A DNA stretch of 28,296 nt from an uncultured Eubacteriales bacterium (GTDB lineage Bacteria; Bacillota; Clostridia; Oscillospirales; Oscillospiraceae), in NCBI GenBank assembly GCA_900556935.1, contig USQL01000018.1:1-28296 (forward strand), written 5' to 3'. The notes under the pieces are model-generated. The model worked only from the letters and a program-made list of their open reading frames with translations. It was not told the origin of the DNA and did not search any database. Made by a program: the position numbers and the translations under genes. Below, one piece after another: positions 15,255 to 22,395 of this stretch; position 1 is the stretch's first letter; every line of letters begins with the position of its first letter.

Positions 15255-15749
15255 ATGCTTGTCTTGGTTTTGTCGGATTCCCATAGAATCCTTTCGTTTA
15301 TGGAACAGTGCGTCCAGCGGGTGCAGCCGGACTGTATCATCCACCTGGGGGACTACTATCCGGATGGGGCCGAGCTGCGGGCCCTGTGCCCCAGGGCGGA
15401 GGTCTATCAGGTGCCCGGGAACTGCGACGAATACGGCTGCGATTCCTCGCTGCCCAAAATCCTGGAGCCTACCGTCGGCGGGGTCCGGTTTTACATGACC
15501 CACGGGCACCTGCACCACGTAAAACAGACGCTCTCCTCGCTTCTCCGGGATGCCCGGAACGCGGGGGCGCAGATTGCGCTCTACGGCCACACCCACATTC
15601 CGGACTGCCATCAGGAGGAGGACGGGCTATGGGTCCTGAACCCCGGGGCAGGGGGCTTTTTGGGCAGTGCCGGGCTTGTGGAAATTGAGAACGGAAAAAT
15701 TCTCTCCTGCCGCCTCATCCGGCAGCGGGATTGGGAGGCCGAAAAATGA
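15255..15749 (+). CDS. Metallophosphoesterase, YfcE/MJ0936 family phosphodiesterase
   Basis: Calcineurin-like dinuclear-metal phosphodiesterase, 164 residues. All metal motifs are present: SDSH (Asp8, His10), HLGD (Asp33), PGNCD (Asn56, Asp58), THGH (His83, His85) and GHTH (His112, His114). Family members hydrolyse model phosphodiesters or modified dinucleotides; the natural substrate here is unknown. ATG at 15255 follows a GGAAG-type site and immediately opens with the beta-strand MLVLVLSDSH. An upstream in-frame ATG at 15228 coincides with the predicted transcription start. The stop overlaps the next ATG (ATGA). Confidence 0.88.
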   Translation: MLVLVLSDSHRILSFMEQCVQRVQPDCIIHLGDYYPDGAELRALCPRAEVYQVPGNCDEYGCDSSLPKILEPTVGGVRFYMTHGHLHHVKQTLSSLLRDARNAGAQIALYGHTHIPDCHQEEDGLWVLNPGAGGFLGSAGLVEIENGKILSCRLIRQRDWEAEK

Positions 15750-16513
15750 TTCTGGCAGTACACATCGGCAACACCAATATTACCGTGGGTGCGGCAAAGG
15801 GCAAGGAGATTCTCTTCCAGGCCCGCCTCCGCACCGAGGCCACCAAGACCTCCGACGAATACGCCATTGATTTGAAGATGCTGCTGTCCATCCATTCCGT
15901 CCCCGCCTCGGAAATCGAGGGGGCAATTATCGCCTCCGTGGTGCCCCAGGTGCTGAACCCCGTGAAAGCGGCCCTGCAAAAGCTCTTTGGGAAGCCCATT
16001 CTGGTAGTGGGCCCCGGCATCAAAACCGGCCTGAACATCCGCATTGACAACCCCGCCCAGACCGGCGCGGACCTGGTTGTGGGGTGCGTGGCCGCGCTGA
16101 AAATGCAAAAGCCGCCCTTAATTGTCATCGGCATGGGCACGGCCACCACCATGATGGTCCTGGACGAAAACGGGGCCATGATTGGCGGCTCCATCAGCCC
16201 CGGCATCCGGATTTCCATGGAGGCCCTGACCCAGCGGGCGGCGCTGCTGCCCGGCCTGCAGCTGGATAAGCCCAAGCGGACCATCGGGCACAGCACCGTG
16301 GAGTGTATGCGCAGCGGCATCCTCTACGGGGCCGCCTCCATGATTGACGGTATGGTGGAGCGCATGGAGGAGGAACTGGGCACCAAGGCCACGGTGGTGG
16401 CCACAGGCCGCATCGGGCGGTTTGTAGTGCCCCTGTGCAAGACCCCCATTGTCTATGACCGGGACCTGATCATCAAGGGCCTGGCTGCCCTGTACCTGGA
16501 AAACACGAAATAA
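15746..16513 (+). CDS. coaX: Type III pantothenate kinase homologue with altered active site
   Basis: Homologue of CoaX (ASKHA fold), which phosphorylates pantothenate in CoA synthesis. The 255 residues follow the family from IGNTNITVG through VGPGIKTGLNIRIDNPAQTG, GTATTMMVLDENG and GGSISPG to the end. Two of the three aspartates that the family keeps for phosphate, metal and substrate are changed: the first-strand D-IGNTN is His6 (codon CAC), and the D in IDMGTATT is Gly129 (codon GGC). Asp109 in GADLVV remains. Either a divergent active enzyme, a protein with a new role, or an inactive paralogue. GGGAGG supports the ATG, which overlaps the phosphodiesterase stop. Confidence 0.85.
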   Translation: MILAVHIGNTNITVGAAKGKEILFQARLRTEATKTSDEYAIDLKMLLSIHSVPASEIEGAIIASVVPQVLNPVKAALQKLFGKPILVVGPGIKTGLNIRIDNPAQTGADLVVGCVAALKMQKPPLIVIGMGTATTMMVLDENGAMIGGSISPGIRISMEALTQRAALLPGLQLDKPKRTIGHSTVECMRSGILYGAASMIDGMVERMEEELGTKATVVATGRIGRFVVPLCKTPIVYDRDLIIKGLAALYLENTK

Positions 16514-16524
16514 AGGAGAGCCCT

Positions 16525-16911
16525 ATGAAGAAAACCGCCCAAGCCCCCCAGAAGCCCAACAGCGCGCTGCAGGGCTACAATCAGTTCAAGCACGTGGTGG
16601 GCATCATTGTCACCTGGCTTTACCATCTGCGCAAGGTGGTTCTGGCCGCCCCTGTGGTGTATTTTGCCCTGCGGCTGGCCGCCTACAATACCGTGAACCT
16701 CCCGCTGTCCGTGGGGCTCCTGCTGCAATCCGACGGGGAATACGCCATGCATATTTCCCGCTACCTTGCCGTAGTAGGCCCTCTGGCGCTTACCGGCGGG
16801 TGCCTTGCCATGATGTTCCTTTCCAAAAAGGCGCTGTATCCCTGGGCCATCAGTGCCTTTTCCCTGGCCCTGCCGGTGCTGCTGCTCATCAGCAACATCT
16901 ATCCGGCATAA
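16525..16911 (+). CDS. Hypothetical membrane protein, 128 aa
   Basis: About four hydrophobic segments (roughly 24-34, 40-57, 79-97, 107-125) after a basic, proline-containing N-terminus (MKKTAQAPQKPN). No charged residues lie in the middle of the segments that would suggest a transporter pore, and no known motif is seen. AAAGGAG lies just upstream, and the gene follows the CoaX homologue by 11 bases, so it is the third gene of that operon. Function unknown. Confidence 0.75.
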   Translation: MKKTAQAPQKPNSALQGYNQFKHVVGIIVTWLYHLRKVVLAAPVVYFALRLAAYNTVNLPLSVGLLLQSDGEYAMHISRYLAVVGPLALTGGCLAMMFLSKKALYPWAISAFSLALPVLLLISNIYPA

Positions 16912-16960
16912 TTTATTTGCCAATCGTTCAAGGATTCTTCACCTTTCCGGCCGAAGCCTA

Positions 16961-17116
16961 TGGTATACTGTAGCTACAAAGAACGGAAACGGTGAAGGAA
17001 CCGATGCCGCGGAAATATTCGCGGATAAGCCGACGGTGCCCCTTGTGACACACCGCCCCCGTCAGGAAGAGAAAATGACCGGTGGCAGCGATTCATTGGA
17101 ATCGCTGCCGCTTTTT
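16961..17116 (+). ncRNA. Candidate small RNA with own promoter and terminator
   Basis: An extended -10 element TGGTATACT (16961-16969) predicts a start near 16976. A strong intrinsic terminator ends at about 17116, giving a transcript near 140 nt. It has no plausible ribosome site plus open frame. Local stems include CGGT/ACCG (16990-16993/17000-17003, loop GAAGGA), CCGCG/CGCGG (17007-17011/17020-17024) and either GACGG/CCGTC or CGGTG/CACCG in 17032-17063. I compared it from memory with common riboswitches, SRP RNA and 6S RNA and saw no convincing match. The downstream gene is on the other strand, so it is not a leader of a coding gene. Confidence 0.5.
17084..17116 (+). terminator. Intrinsic terminator of the candidate small RNA
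   Basis: GGCAGCGATTC (17084-17094) pairs perfectly with GAATCGCTGCC (17099-17109) over an ATTG loop and is followed by GCTTTTTC. The minus-strand continuation has only a short T run, so its use by the convergent 17117-17665 gene is less certain. Confidence 0.9.
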
Positions 17117-17665
17117 CTATTTACTCCTCCGGGTACCCTCGTTGACGGGCGGATTGGAAGCCATGGGGAACTGCAGCGCCAAATGCTTCCAGGTGTGCCT
17201 ATCCAGATTGCCTGTGATTGGCAGCCCGGAAATCTGTTGGAAGACGGAAAGCGCCTCCCGGGTTGCCAGGTCCAGCACGCCCGTAACCTCCGGCGCTTCC
17301 AGGCAGTGATAGTTTTCCGCCAGAACCGCCAGAATCACCTGGGCCAGGGTGACCGCCGAATTCCTTTCCCCGTAACAAATGCACTGGCAGGGGTTCAGAA
17401 GGACGGACAGCGTTTGGGGCTGCACCACCTCCACCAGCGCCAGGGCGTATTCCGCTGCCACGGCATCCCAGGTCTCCTGGTCCGTCACGCCGGTTACCGG
17501 CAGATTGTTTTTCCGCTGGAAAACCCGCACCGCCTCCATGGTGTCCGGCCCGTAGATTCCGTCGGGAATCAGCGCCTTGTATTCCTCGTTGTTTTCCGCC
17601 AGAACCCGCAGCATGGTCTGCAAGCTGCGGATTGGCTGGCTCAAAAAGACTTCCGTCGGCTTCAT
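17117..17665 (-). CDS. Peptidoglycan-binding protein with two PG_binding_1-like domains
   Basis: A 182-residue protein with two repeats of the peptidoglycan-binding fold: residues about 10-70 (IPDGIYGPDTMEAVRVFQ, then LPVTGVTDQETW) and about 105-165 (VTGVLDLATREALSVFQ, then LPITGNLDRHTW). The xDGIYGPxT and FQ...LPxTG patterns are diagnostic. No signal peptide or catalytic domain is visible. AGGAGG lies upstream, and the ATG overlaps the stop of the SpoIID-like gene as ATGA, so the two are translationally coupled and likely act on the same wall or cortex material. Confidence 0.88.
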   Translation of the reverse strand: MKPTEVFLSQPIRSLQTMLRVLAENNEEYKALIPDGIYGPDTMEAVRVFQRKNNLPVTGVTDQETWDAVAAEYALALVEVVQPQTLSVLLNPCQCICYGERNSAVTLAQVILAVLAENYHCLEAPEVTGVLDLATREALSVFQQISGLPITGNLDRHTWKHLALQFPMASNPPVNEGTRRSK

Positions 17666-18882
17666 CGCACAACCTCCTGCCTGACTGTGTCCTGTCCGTT
17701 CATGGATAGGTTGACTCCCGGAAACTGGGTGAGGGTGGAGGACCTGGCATAGCGGTTCCTGCCCTGGTTGATGACCGCGGAGGTATAGGGGAAGCGCTCC
17801 AAATCCCGGAAGCTGGCGCTTTCAATGCCCGTAAACTGGTCGTAGATTTCGTTCCAGGTGACAAGGTCCACGGTGCCCGTCTGGGGCAGGGCAAAATAGC
17901 CCTGGGCGGCGGAAACCGCGCTCTGGGTGGCCGGGCCGTAGATTCCGTCTGCGGCAATGGCCGGAATCTGGGGGATGTAGGCCGCAAGGACACGCAGCAT
18001 ATATTGCAGGTGCTCCACCCGGATGCCCCGGTCTCCGGGGGCGATGGGTCTGCCCTGGTTCCAGGCGATGGTATAAAACCGCTGGCCCTGGCTGCGCAGC
18101 TCGGAAAGGTTGGTCACCGCCGTATACAGCCGCACCAGGGCATACCAGGTGGCAGGTCCCACCACGCCGTCCGGGTCCAGGTCGAAAATACGCTGGAAGG
18201 CCAGCAGAGCGTTCTCCGTCCGGGTGCCGAAGATGCCGTCCACCTCGGGGATTTTGGGAATGGCCGGGTAGTTCTGGGAGATGCGGTTCAGCTCCACCTG
18301 GACAATCACCACATTGGGGCCCACGCTTCCCCGGCGCAGAGGGGTTCCGGGGTAGGAGGAGACATTGTCCCGCACAGGAGCGTTCTGGACAATCTCCACA
18401 TCTCCGTAGTAGCTTCTTAGAATCTGGGTAGAGTTGTAGCCCTGCTGCGCCAGATTCTGGCTGCCCCACTGGCTGAGGCCCTCGCAGGTGACCGTGGTGC
18501 CGTTGCAGAACTTGGCGGCCAAGGGCTCCACAAAGCCGGGCCGGCGGAGATAGGAGTTGAACAGCTCATCCACGAGCTTGGAGACATTGGAAAAGAAGCT
18601 CCGGCCCTTGACGAAGAACTGGTCGTAGGCGGTGGAGCTGGTGATGTCAAAGTCATAGCCCCGGCTGCGGTAAAAATCCGTGTAGACCCGGTTCAGGGCA
18701 AAGGACACAATGGCCAGGATGTTGGCCCGCAGGGCGCTCTCCTCCCAGGTGGGATAGATTTCGCTGGAGGCCACGTTTTTCACATAATTGGAAAAGCTCA
18801 CCGTCACATTTTCCGCGTCCGCGCTGGGGGCACCTAGATGGACGGTGATTCTCTGGGGTACATATGGAAGTACCGTCGGCAT
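17662..18882 (-). CDS. SpoIID-like domain protein with two peptidoglycan-binding domains
   Basis: A 406-residue protein. The first 165 residues resemble the SpoIID/LytB domain: ASSEIYPTWEESALRANI corresponds to the catalytic-region helix of SpoIID, and GLSQWGSQNLAQQGYNSTQI to its conserved SQWGA motif. SpoIID trims peptidoglycan glycan strands stripped of stem peptides during engulfment. PG_binding_1-like domains follow at about 195-255 (VDGIFGTRTENALLAFQ) and 290-350 (ADGIYGPATQSAVSAAQ). No signal peptide is seen, suggesting release after mother-cell lysis or an atypical export route. AGGAGG precedes the ATG. Likely a sporulation or cortex protein by inference. Confidence 0.82.
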   Translation of the reverse strand: MPTVLPYVPQRITVHLGAPSADAENVTVSFSNYVKNVASSEIYPTWEESALRANILAIVSFALNRVYTDFYRSRGYDFDITSSTAYDQFFVKGRSFFSNVSKLVDELFNSYLRRPGFVEPLAAKFCNGTTVTCEGLSQWGSQNLAQQGYNSTQILRSYYGDVEIVQNAPVRDNVSSYPGTPLRRGSVGPNVVIVQVELNRISQNYPAIPKIPEVDGIFGTRTENALLAFQRIFDLDPDGVVGPATWYALVRLYTAVTNLSELRSQGQRFYTIAWNQGRPIAPGDRGIRVEHLQYMLRVLAAYIPQIPAIAADGIYGPATQSAVSAAQGYFALPQTGTVDLVTWNEIYDQFTGIESASFRDLERFPYTSAVINQGRNRYARSSTLTQFPGVNLSMNGQDTVRQEVVR

Positions 18883-18891
18883 AGTTTCCTC

Positions 18892-19272
18892 CTAGAGATT
18901 CTGGGGCGGTGTGGAATACAGGACATTTTCGACCCAACGGTCCGGAAGCTCCGAAAGGGGAATCATTTCCAGGTCCTGCACCGTGGTCACCCCTGGGAAA
19001 ATCTGCACATTCCGGGCGACTATCTGCTCAAAGTCACTTTTGAAGGCATAGACTGTCACGTCCGTAAAGGGCCGCGCCCCGTTTTCCTCCGGGGTCTGGC
19101 TTTCGGAGGCCTCCGGCGTTGGGACGGAAATCGGCTCTGTCAGTCCGCTGCGGTTTGTCAGGCGCATGGCAATGGCCGTCCCGTCCTGGGCAGCAATCAC
19201 CACAGCCACGTCCTCCAAAGGAATTTGGGCATAGCTCATGTAGGCCCGGGCGGTCAGAAACCCATTTGGCAT
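18892..19272 (-). CDS. Hypothetical protein, 126 aa, linked to SpoIID-like gene
   Basis: The N-terminal 45 residues look like an Ig/carboxypeptidase-regulatory-like beta domain (ARAYMSYAQIPLEDVAVVI, then DGTAIAMRLTNRSG). A Pro/Glu/Ser-rich linker follows (about 47-66), then a second strand-rich part ending in LEMIPLSELPDRW and TPPQNL. The ATG at 19272 has GGAGGG seven bases upstream; an earlier ATG at 19287 also has GGGAGG, but that site would lie at or before the predicted transcript start. It is 9 bases upstream of the SpoIID-like gene. Function unknown; a spore-associated structural role is possible by context. Confidence 0.75.
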   Translation of the reverse strand: MPNGFLTARAYMSYAQIPLEDVAVVIAAQDGTAIAMRLTNRSGLTEPISVPTPEASESQTPEENGARPFTDVTVYAFKSDFEQIVARNVQIFPGVTTVQDLEMIPLSELPDRWVENVLYSTPPQNL

Positions 19273-19302
19273 TTGGCATCCCTCCATTTATGGAATCCTC
19301 CC

Positions 19303-19330
19303 AGTCTATGCCGCCCGGAGCAAAAAGGTT
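19303..19330 (-). promoter_or_regulatory. Possible sporulation-type (sigma-K/E-like) promoter
   Basis: Minus strand: AACC (19327-19330), then 16-17 bases, then CATAGACT (19303-19310). This fits the AC-N16/17-CATAnnnT pattern of mother-cell sigma factors. The start near 19296 keeps the GGAGGG site of the 19272 start. No good sigma-A box is nearby. The match is short and could be chance. Confidence 0.3.
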
Positions 19331-19331
19331 C

Positions 19332-19760
19332 CTACAGGAACGGGCGCATCTGGCGGATGTTGTTGGTCTCCGTGTCGATGAGCTTCTGAGACAGGGTGGT
19401 CACCCGGCCGTCCCGGCCATCGGACGCGTGGATGTTTTTCAGGCCCTTGACCATGCCCTTGGTGTTGCCCAGAATCATCAGGTCCGCAATTTTGGAATCC
19501 GGGTTTGCCTTGGGAAGCCGCAGCCGCACCATCAGATCGGTCATGGCCCGCACCGCCGGGTCCAGCTCCCGCAGTTCCCAGCCCCGCTGGGAGGCGATGC
19601 TGTGGGCCTCGGTTTCGATGCGGTCGTATTCCCGCAGCTGCTGGTTGAGGGCCTGCCGCAGGTCCGACTGCACCGCCGCGTCCAGCACACTCCGGATGCC
19701 AAGCTGCCCCATCTGGGTGGTTTTCAGAACGGAGGACAGAATCTCTCGATTGGTTTTCAT
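19332..19760 (-). CDS. Hypothetical four-helix-bundle-like protein, 142 aa
   Basis: Predicted all-helical: NREILSSVLKTTQMGQLGIRS, QALNQQLREYDRIETEAHSI, a central region with AVRAMTDLMVRLRL, DLMILGNTKGMVKGLKNIH, and a final TLSQKLIDTETNNIRQM helix. The layout resembles ferritin-like or spore-coat-type bundle proteins seen in Clostridia, but I see no complete EXXH metal motif, so I assign no activity. GGGAGGTG before the ATG at 19760 sets the start; the frame is open 16 codons further with no better site. It leads the group containing the SpoIID-like genes. Confidence 0.75.
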   Translation of the reverse strand: MKTNREILSSVLKTTQMGQLGIRSVLDAAVQSDLRQALNQQLREYDRIETEAHSIASQRGWELRELDPAVRAMTDLMVRLRLPKANPDSKIADLMILGNTKGMVKGLKNIHASDGRDGRVTTLSQKLIDTETNNIRQMRPFL

Positions 19761-19852
19761 GCATTTCACCTCCCGGCTAGTATTCGCCGGGAAGCCGGAT
19801 TCATGCACCCTTTTTGGCTTTCGGCATAAACTGATAGGGGAGTGTGATTTTT

Positions 19853-21676
19853 ATGTGTGCCATATCCGGCTGTGTGGGCCTGGAAATCGGAGAAACGGTT
19901 GAAAAAACAATGCTGGAAACCATGGCCCGCCGGGGGCCGGACGGTCAGGGCTGCCTGCGGTTTCCCGGCTGTACGCTGCTGCATACCCGCCTTGCCATCA
20001 TCGACCCCGCGGGCGGGGCGCAGCCTATGACCCTGTGCTTCGGGGACGAAAGCTACGCCCTTGTCTACAATGGGGAGCTCTACAATACCGCTGAGCTGCG
20101 GCAGGCCCTTCAAAAGCTGGGCCACGGCTTTCTTACCCATTCCGATACGGAGGTAGTCCTCCACGCCTATGCCCAGTGGGGGGAAGATGCCCTTGACAAA
20201 ATGAACGGCATTTTCGCCTTCGCCGTATGGGAAAAGGCGCGAAAGCGGCTGTTTCTGGCCCGGGACCGGATGGGTGTCAAGCCCCTGTTCTATCGGCAGA
20301 TTGGCGGCGGGCTTCTGTTTGCCTCGGAAATCAAGACCATTCTTGCCCACCCGCAGAGTCCACCGGCCCTCAGCCGGGAGGGGGCCGCCCAGCTGCTGCT
20401 TTTGGGCCCCGGAAGGATGCCGGGCAGCGGGGTGTTCGCGGATATTCGCGAGCTGGAGCCCGGGCAGTGCGGGTTCTTTTCCCAGGGAAAGCTGGAGGTG
20501 CGGCGCTATTGGCATTTAAAAGACCGGGAGCACCGGGAAAATTTCAGCCAGACCGTGGAGCACACCCGGGTTTTGGTGCTGGATGCCATCCAGAGGCAGA
20601 TGGTCTCCGATGTGCCCATCGGCACCTTTCTGTCCGGAGGACTGGATTCCAGCATCATCAGCGCCGTCTGCGCGGAGACCCTGCGCGAAAAGGGGCAGAC
20701 CCTGCCCACCTTTTCCGTGGGCTATCCCGACAACGACCGGTATTTTCGCCCCGGAAAATTTCAGCCCACCGCGGACAGTGATTACATCACCCTGATGGCG
20801 GATTTCCTCCATACGGATCGGCACCTGGTAGAGCTTTCCCCGGAGGCGCTGATAGGCGTTCTGGAGGAGGCCACCGTCGCCCGGGACCTGCCCGGGATGG
20901 CGGATGTGGATTTTTCGCTGCTGGCCTTTTGCAAATCCATCGCCCGGTTTGTCAAGGTCGCCCTTTCCGGAGAGTGCGCCGACGAGCTGTTCGGCGGCTA
21001 TCCCTGGTATCGGGACCGCGAGGTCCGTGCCCGTGCGGGCTTCCCCTGGGCCCAGAACACGGAGGACCGGGTTTCCATCCTCGCGCCCCGGCTGGCGGAA
21101 CACTTCGACGGCCGGGAGTACGTCATAGAGGCCTATCAGGCCACCTGCCGGGAAAGCGATATTCTTCCCGAAAACAGCCCACTGGAGAGAAGAATGAAGG
21201 AGATGGTCAATCTCAATTTCCGCTGGTTCATGCAGACCCTTCTGGACCGGAAGGACCGCATGAGCATGTTCAGCGGCCTGGAGGTCCGGGTGCCCTTCTG
21301 CGACTACCGGATTGCGGAATATCTCTATGCCGTCCCCTGGGAATACAAGGACTATGGCGGGGAGGAAAAGGGCCTCCTCCGGGCCGCCTGCGGCGACATC
21401 CTGCCAAAAGAGGTTGCCCACAGGAAAAAGAGCCCATACCCCAAAACCCTGGACCCCCGATACGCCAAGCTTCTGGAAACCCGCGTCGAGGCCCTTCTGG
21501 CCCAAAAGGATACCCCGCTGTTCGCCCTGGTAGACCGGGAGGCGCTGAAAGCCCTCCTGTCCCGGGAGACTGTCTGGCCCTGGTACGGCCAGCTCATGCA
21601 GCGGCCCCAAAAGCAGGCCTATTTTTTGAGCCTGGATTTTTGGCTCAGGCACTACAGACCGGAAATCCGGTTCTGA
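19853..21676 (+). CDS. asnB: Asparagine synthase, glutamine-hydrolysing
   Basis: Makes asparagine from aspartate, ATP and glutamine. The 607-residue protein must start at the ATG at 19853 so that Cys2 (MCAISG) is the N-terminal nucleophile after Met removal; an in-frame GTG at 19844 would bury it. The glutaminase half shows RRGPDG, HTRLAIID, LVYNGELYN and RDRMGVKPLFY. The synthetase half has the PP-loop SGGLDSS (261-267), ALSGECADELFGGY and GLEVRVPFCD. An AGGGGAG site is 10 bases upstream. No convincing sigma-A promoter is seen. It ends at a strong terminator. A B. subtilis paralogue (asnO) is sporulation-controlled, which is suggestive next to the SpoIID-like genes. Confidence 0.95.
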   Translation: MCAISGCVGLEIGETVEKTMLETMARRGPDGQGCLRFPGCTLLHTRLAIIDPAGGAQPMTLCFGDESYALVYNGELYNTAELRQALQKLGHGFLTHSDTEVVLHAYAQWGEDALDKMNGIFAFAVWEKARKRLFLARDRMGVKPLFYRQIGGGLLFASEIKTILAHPQSPPALSREGAAQLLLLGPGRMPGSGVFADIRELEPGQCGFFSQGKLEVRRYWHLKDREHRENFSQTVEHTRVLVLDAIQRQMVSDVPIGTFLSGGLDSSIISAVCAETLREKGQTLPTFSVGYPDNDRYFRPGKFQPTADSDYITLMADFLHTDRHLVELSPEALIGVLEEATVARDLPGMADVDFSLLAFCKSIARFVKVALSGECADELFGGYPWYRDREVRARAGFPWAQNTEDRVSILAPRLAEHFDGREYVIEAYQATCRESDILPENSPLERRMKEMVNLNFRWFMQTLLDRKDRMSMFSGLEVRVPFCDYRIAEYLYAVPWEYKDYGGEEKGLLRAACGDILPKEVAHRKKSPYPKTLDPRYAKLLETRVEALLAQKDTPLFALVDREALKALLSRETVWPWYGQLMQRPQKQAYFLSLDFWLRHYRPEIRF

Positions 21677-21684
21677 AATACGAT

Positions 21685-21716
21685 TGGCTCCTCTGAATGG
21701 GGAGCCAGCATTTTTT
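21685..21716 (+). terminator. Intrinsic terminator of asnB
   Basis: TGGCTCC (21685-21691) pairs with GGAGCCA (21701-21707) over a 9-base loop, followed by GCA and TTTTTT (21711-21716). Its GGCTCC/GGAGCC arms are the same as in the terminator at 24101. Confidence 0.85.
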
Positions 21717-21763
21717 GTACGGAATGCTGTATTTTTCTGCCCAAAATTCGTGAAAAGCACCAT

Positions 21764-21792
21764 TTGAAAAAATAGGAAAAATTTGATATTAT
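21764..21792 (+). promoter_or_regulatory. Sigma-A type promoter of the CarD-like gene
   Basis: -35 TTGAAA (21764-21769), 17-base spacer, -10 TATTAT (21787-21792). The start near 21799 gives a leader of about 33 nt with AGAGGAGG before the ATG. Confidence 0.8.
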
Positions 21793-21831
21793 ATCATTGT
21801 AGATAAAATTTGTCAAGAGGAGGATTTTTCC

Positions 21832-22329
21832 ATGTTTCAGGTGGGCGATCAGGTGGTTTACGGCGTTCACGGTGTGTGTCAGGTTGCGGATATCCAGGAG
21901 CGTATGGTAGGCAGAACCGCGCAGCAGTATCTGATTTTGGAGCCGGTAGGGCGGGGCGGCAGCCAGTATATGGTGCCCACGGGGAATGAAGCGGCCATGT
22001 CCAAGGTGAGCTCTCTGGCAAGCAGAGAGGAGCTGGAAGGGCTGCTTACCGCCCAAACCACCCACACCAGCAACTGGATACCGGACGAAAACAAGCGCAA
22101 GCAGTTTTACCGTACCCTGAACGGTGCCGGACGGGAAAGCCTGATGCAGACCATCTACACCCTCTATGCCCACCGGGCCAACCAAAGGGCCCAGGGAAAA
22201 CGGCTCCATATGTGCGATGATAACTTTTTGCGCGACGCGGAAAAAATACTCTCCCAGGAGCTGGAAATCGTCTTCGGTCTGACGGGCCCCGAGGCGCTCA
22301 GCCACCTGCGGACAAGCCTGGGCGGCTGA
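21832..22329 (+). CDS. CarD/CdnL-family transcription regulator
   Basis: A 165-residue protein. The N-terminal 60 residues form the CarD/TRCF RNA-polymerase-interacting domain (MFQVGDQVVYGVHGVCQVADI). This domain binds the beta subunit of RNA polymerase and in studied members stabilises open promoter complexes. The C-terminal 95 residues are helical, with KRKQFYRTLNGAG and NFLRDAEKILSQELEIVFGL, matching the DNA-contacting helical half. It appears monocistronic: own promoter, and a new promoter 15 bases after its stop. The regulated genes cannot be inferred from this window. Confidence 0.9.
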   Translation: MFQVGDQVVYGVHGVCQVADIQERMVGRTAQQYLILEPVGRGGSQYMVPTGNEAAMSKVSSLASREELEGLLTAQTTHTSNWIPDENKRKQFYRTLNGAGRESLMQTIYTLYAHRANQRAQGKRLHMCDDNFLRDAEKILSQELEIVFGLTGPEALSHLRTSLGG

Positions 22330-22343
22330 TGGGCAACACAGGC

Positions 22344-22372
22344 TTGCGAACAGGCAAAAATTATGGTACAAT
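22344..22372 (+). promoter_or_regulatory. Sigma-A type promoter of the HAD-pyruvyl transferase pair
   Basis: -35 TTGCGA (22344-22349), 17-base spacer, -10 TACAAT (22367-22372) with an extended TGG. Start near 22379, leader about 17 nt containing AGAAAGGA. Confidence 0.75.
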
Positions 22373-22395
22373 CGTCCAAAAGAAAGGATGATTGT

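Noticed and set aside
14508..15611. Single 367-codon frame joining the 120-aa gene with upstream sequence
   Set aside because: The upstream part runs antisense to the phosphodiesterase gene and across another gene's frame. The ATGA overlap at 14867-14870 and family-like MSQEDQ start favour a short gene.
16976..17116. Cobalamin, FMN, ZTP or other known riboswitch
   Set aside because: Fragments such as ACGGTG and GACCGG look suggestive, but no full conserved core is present and the downstream gene is on the opposite strand.
19778..19806. Forespore sigma-like match (GCATG-N17-AATACTA, minus strand) before the 19760 gene
   Set aside because: Consensus fit is good, but the predicted start would fall inside the GGGAGGTG ribosome site, so a functional mRNA is unlikely.
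19807..19832. Mother-cell sigma-like match (AC-N16-CATAAACT) before asnB
   Set aside because: The predicted start near 19839 would cut the AGGGGAG ribosome site; too weak to annotate, although it fits the asnO precedent.
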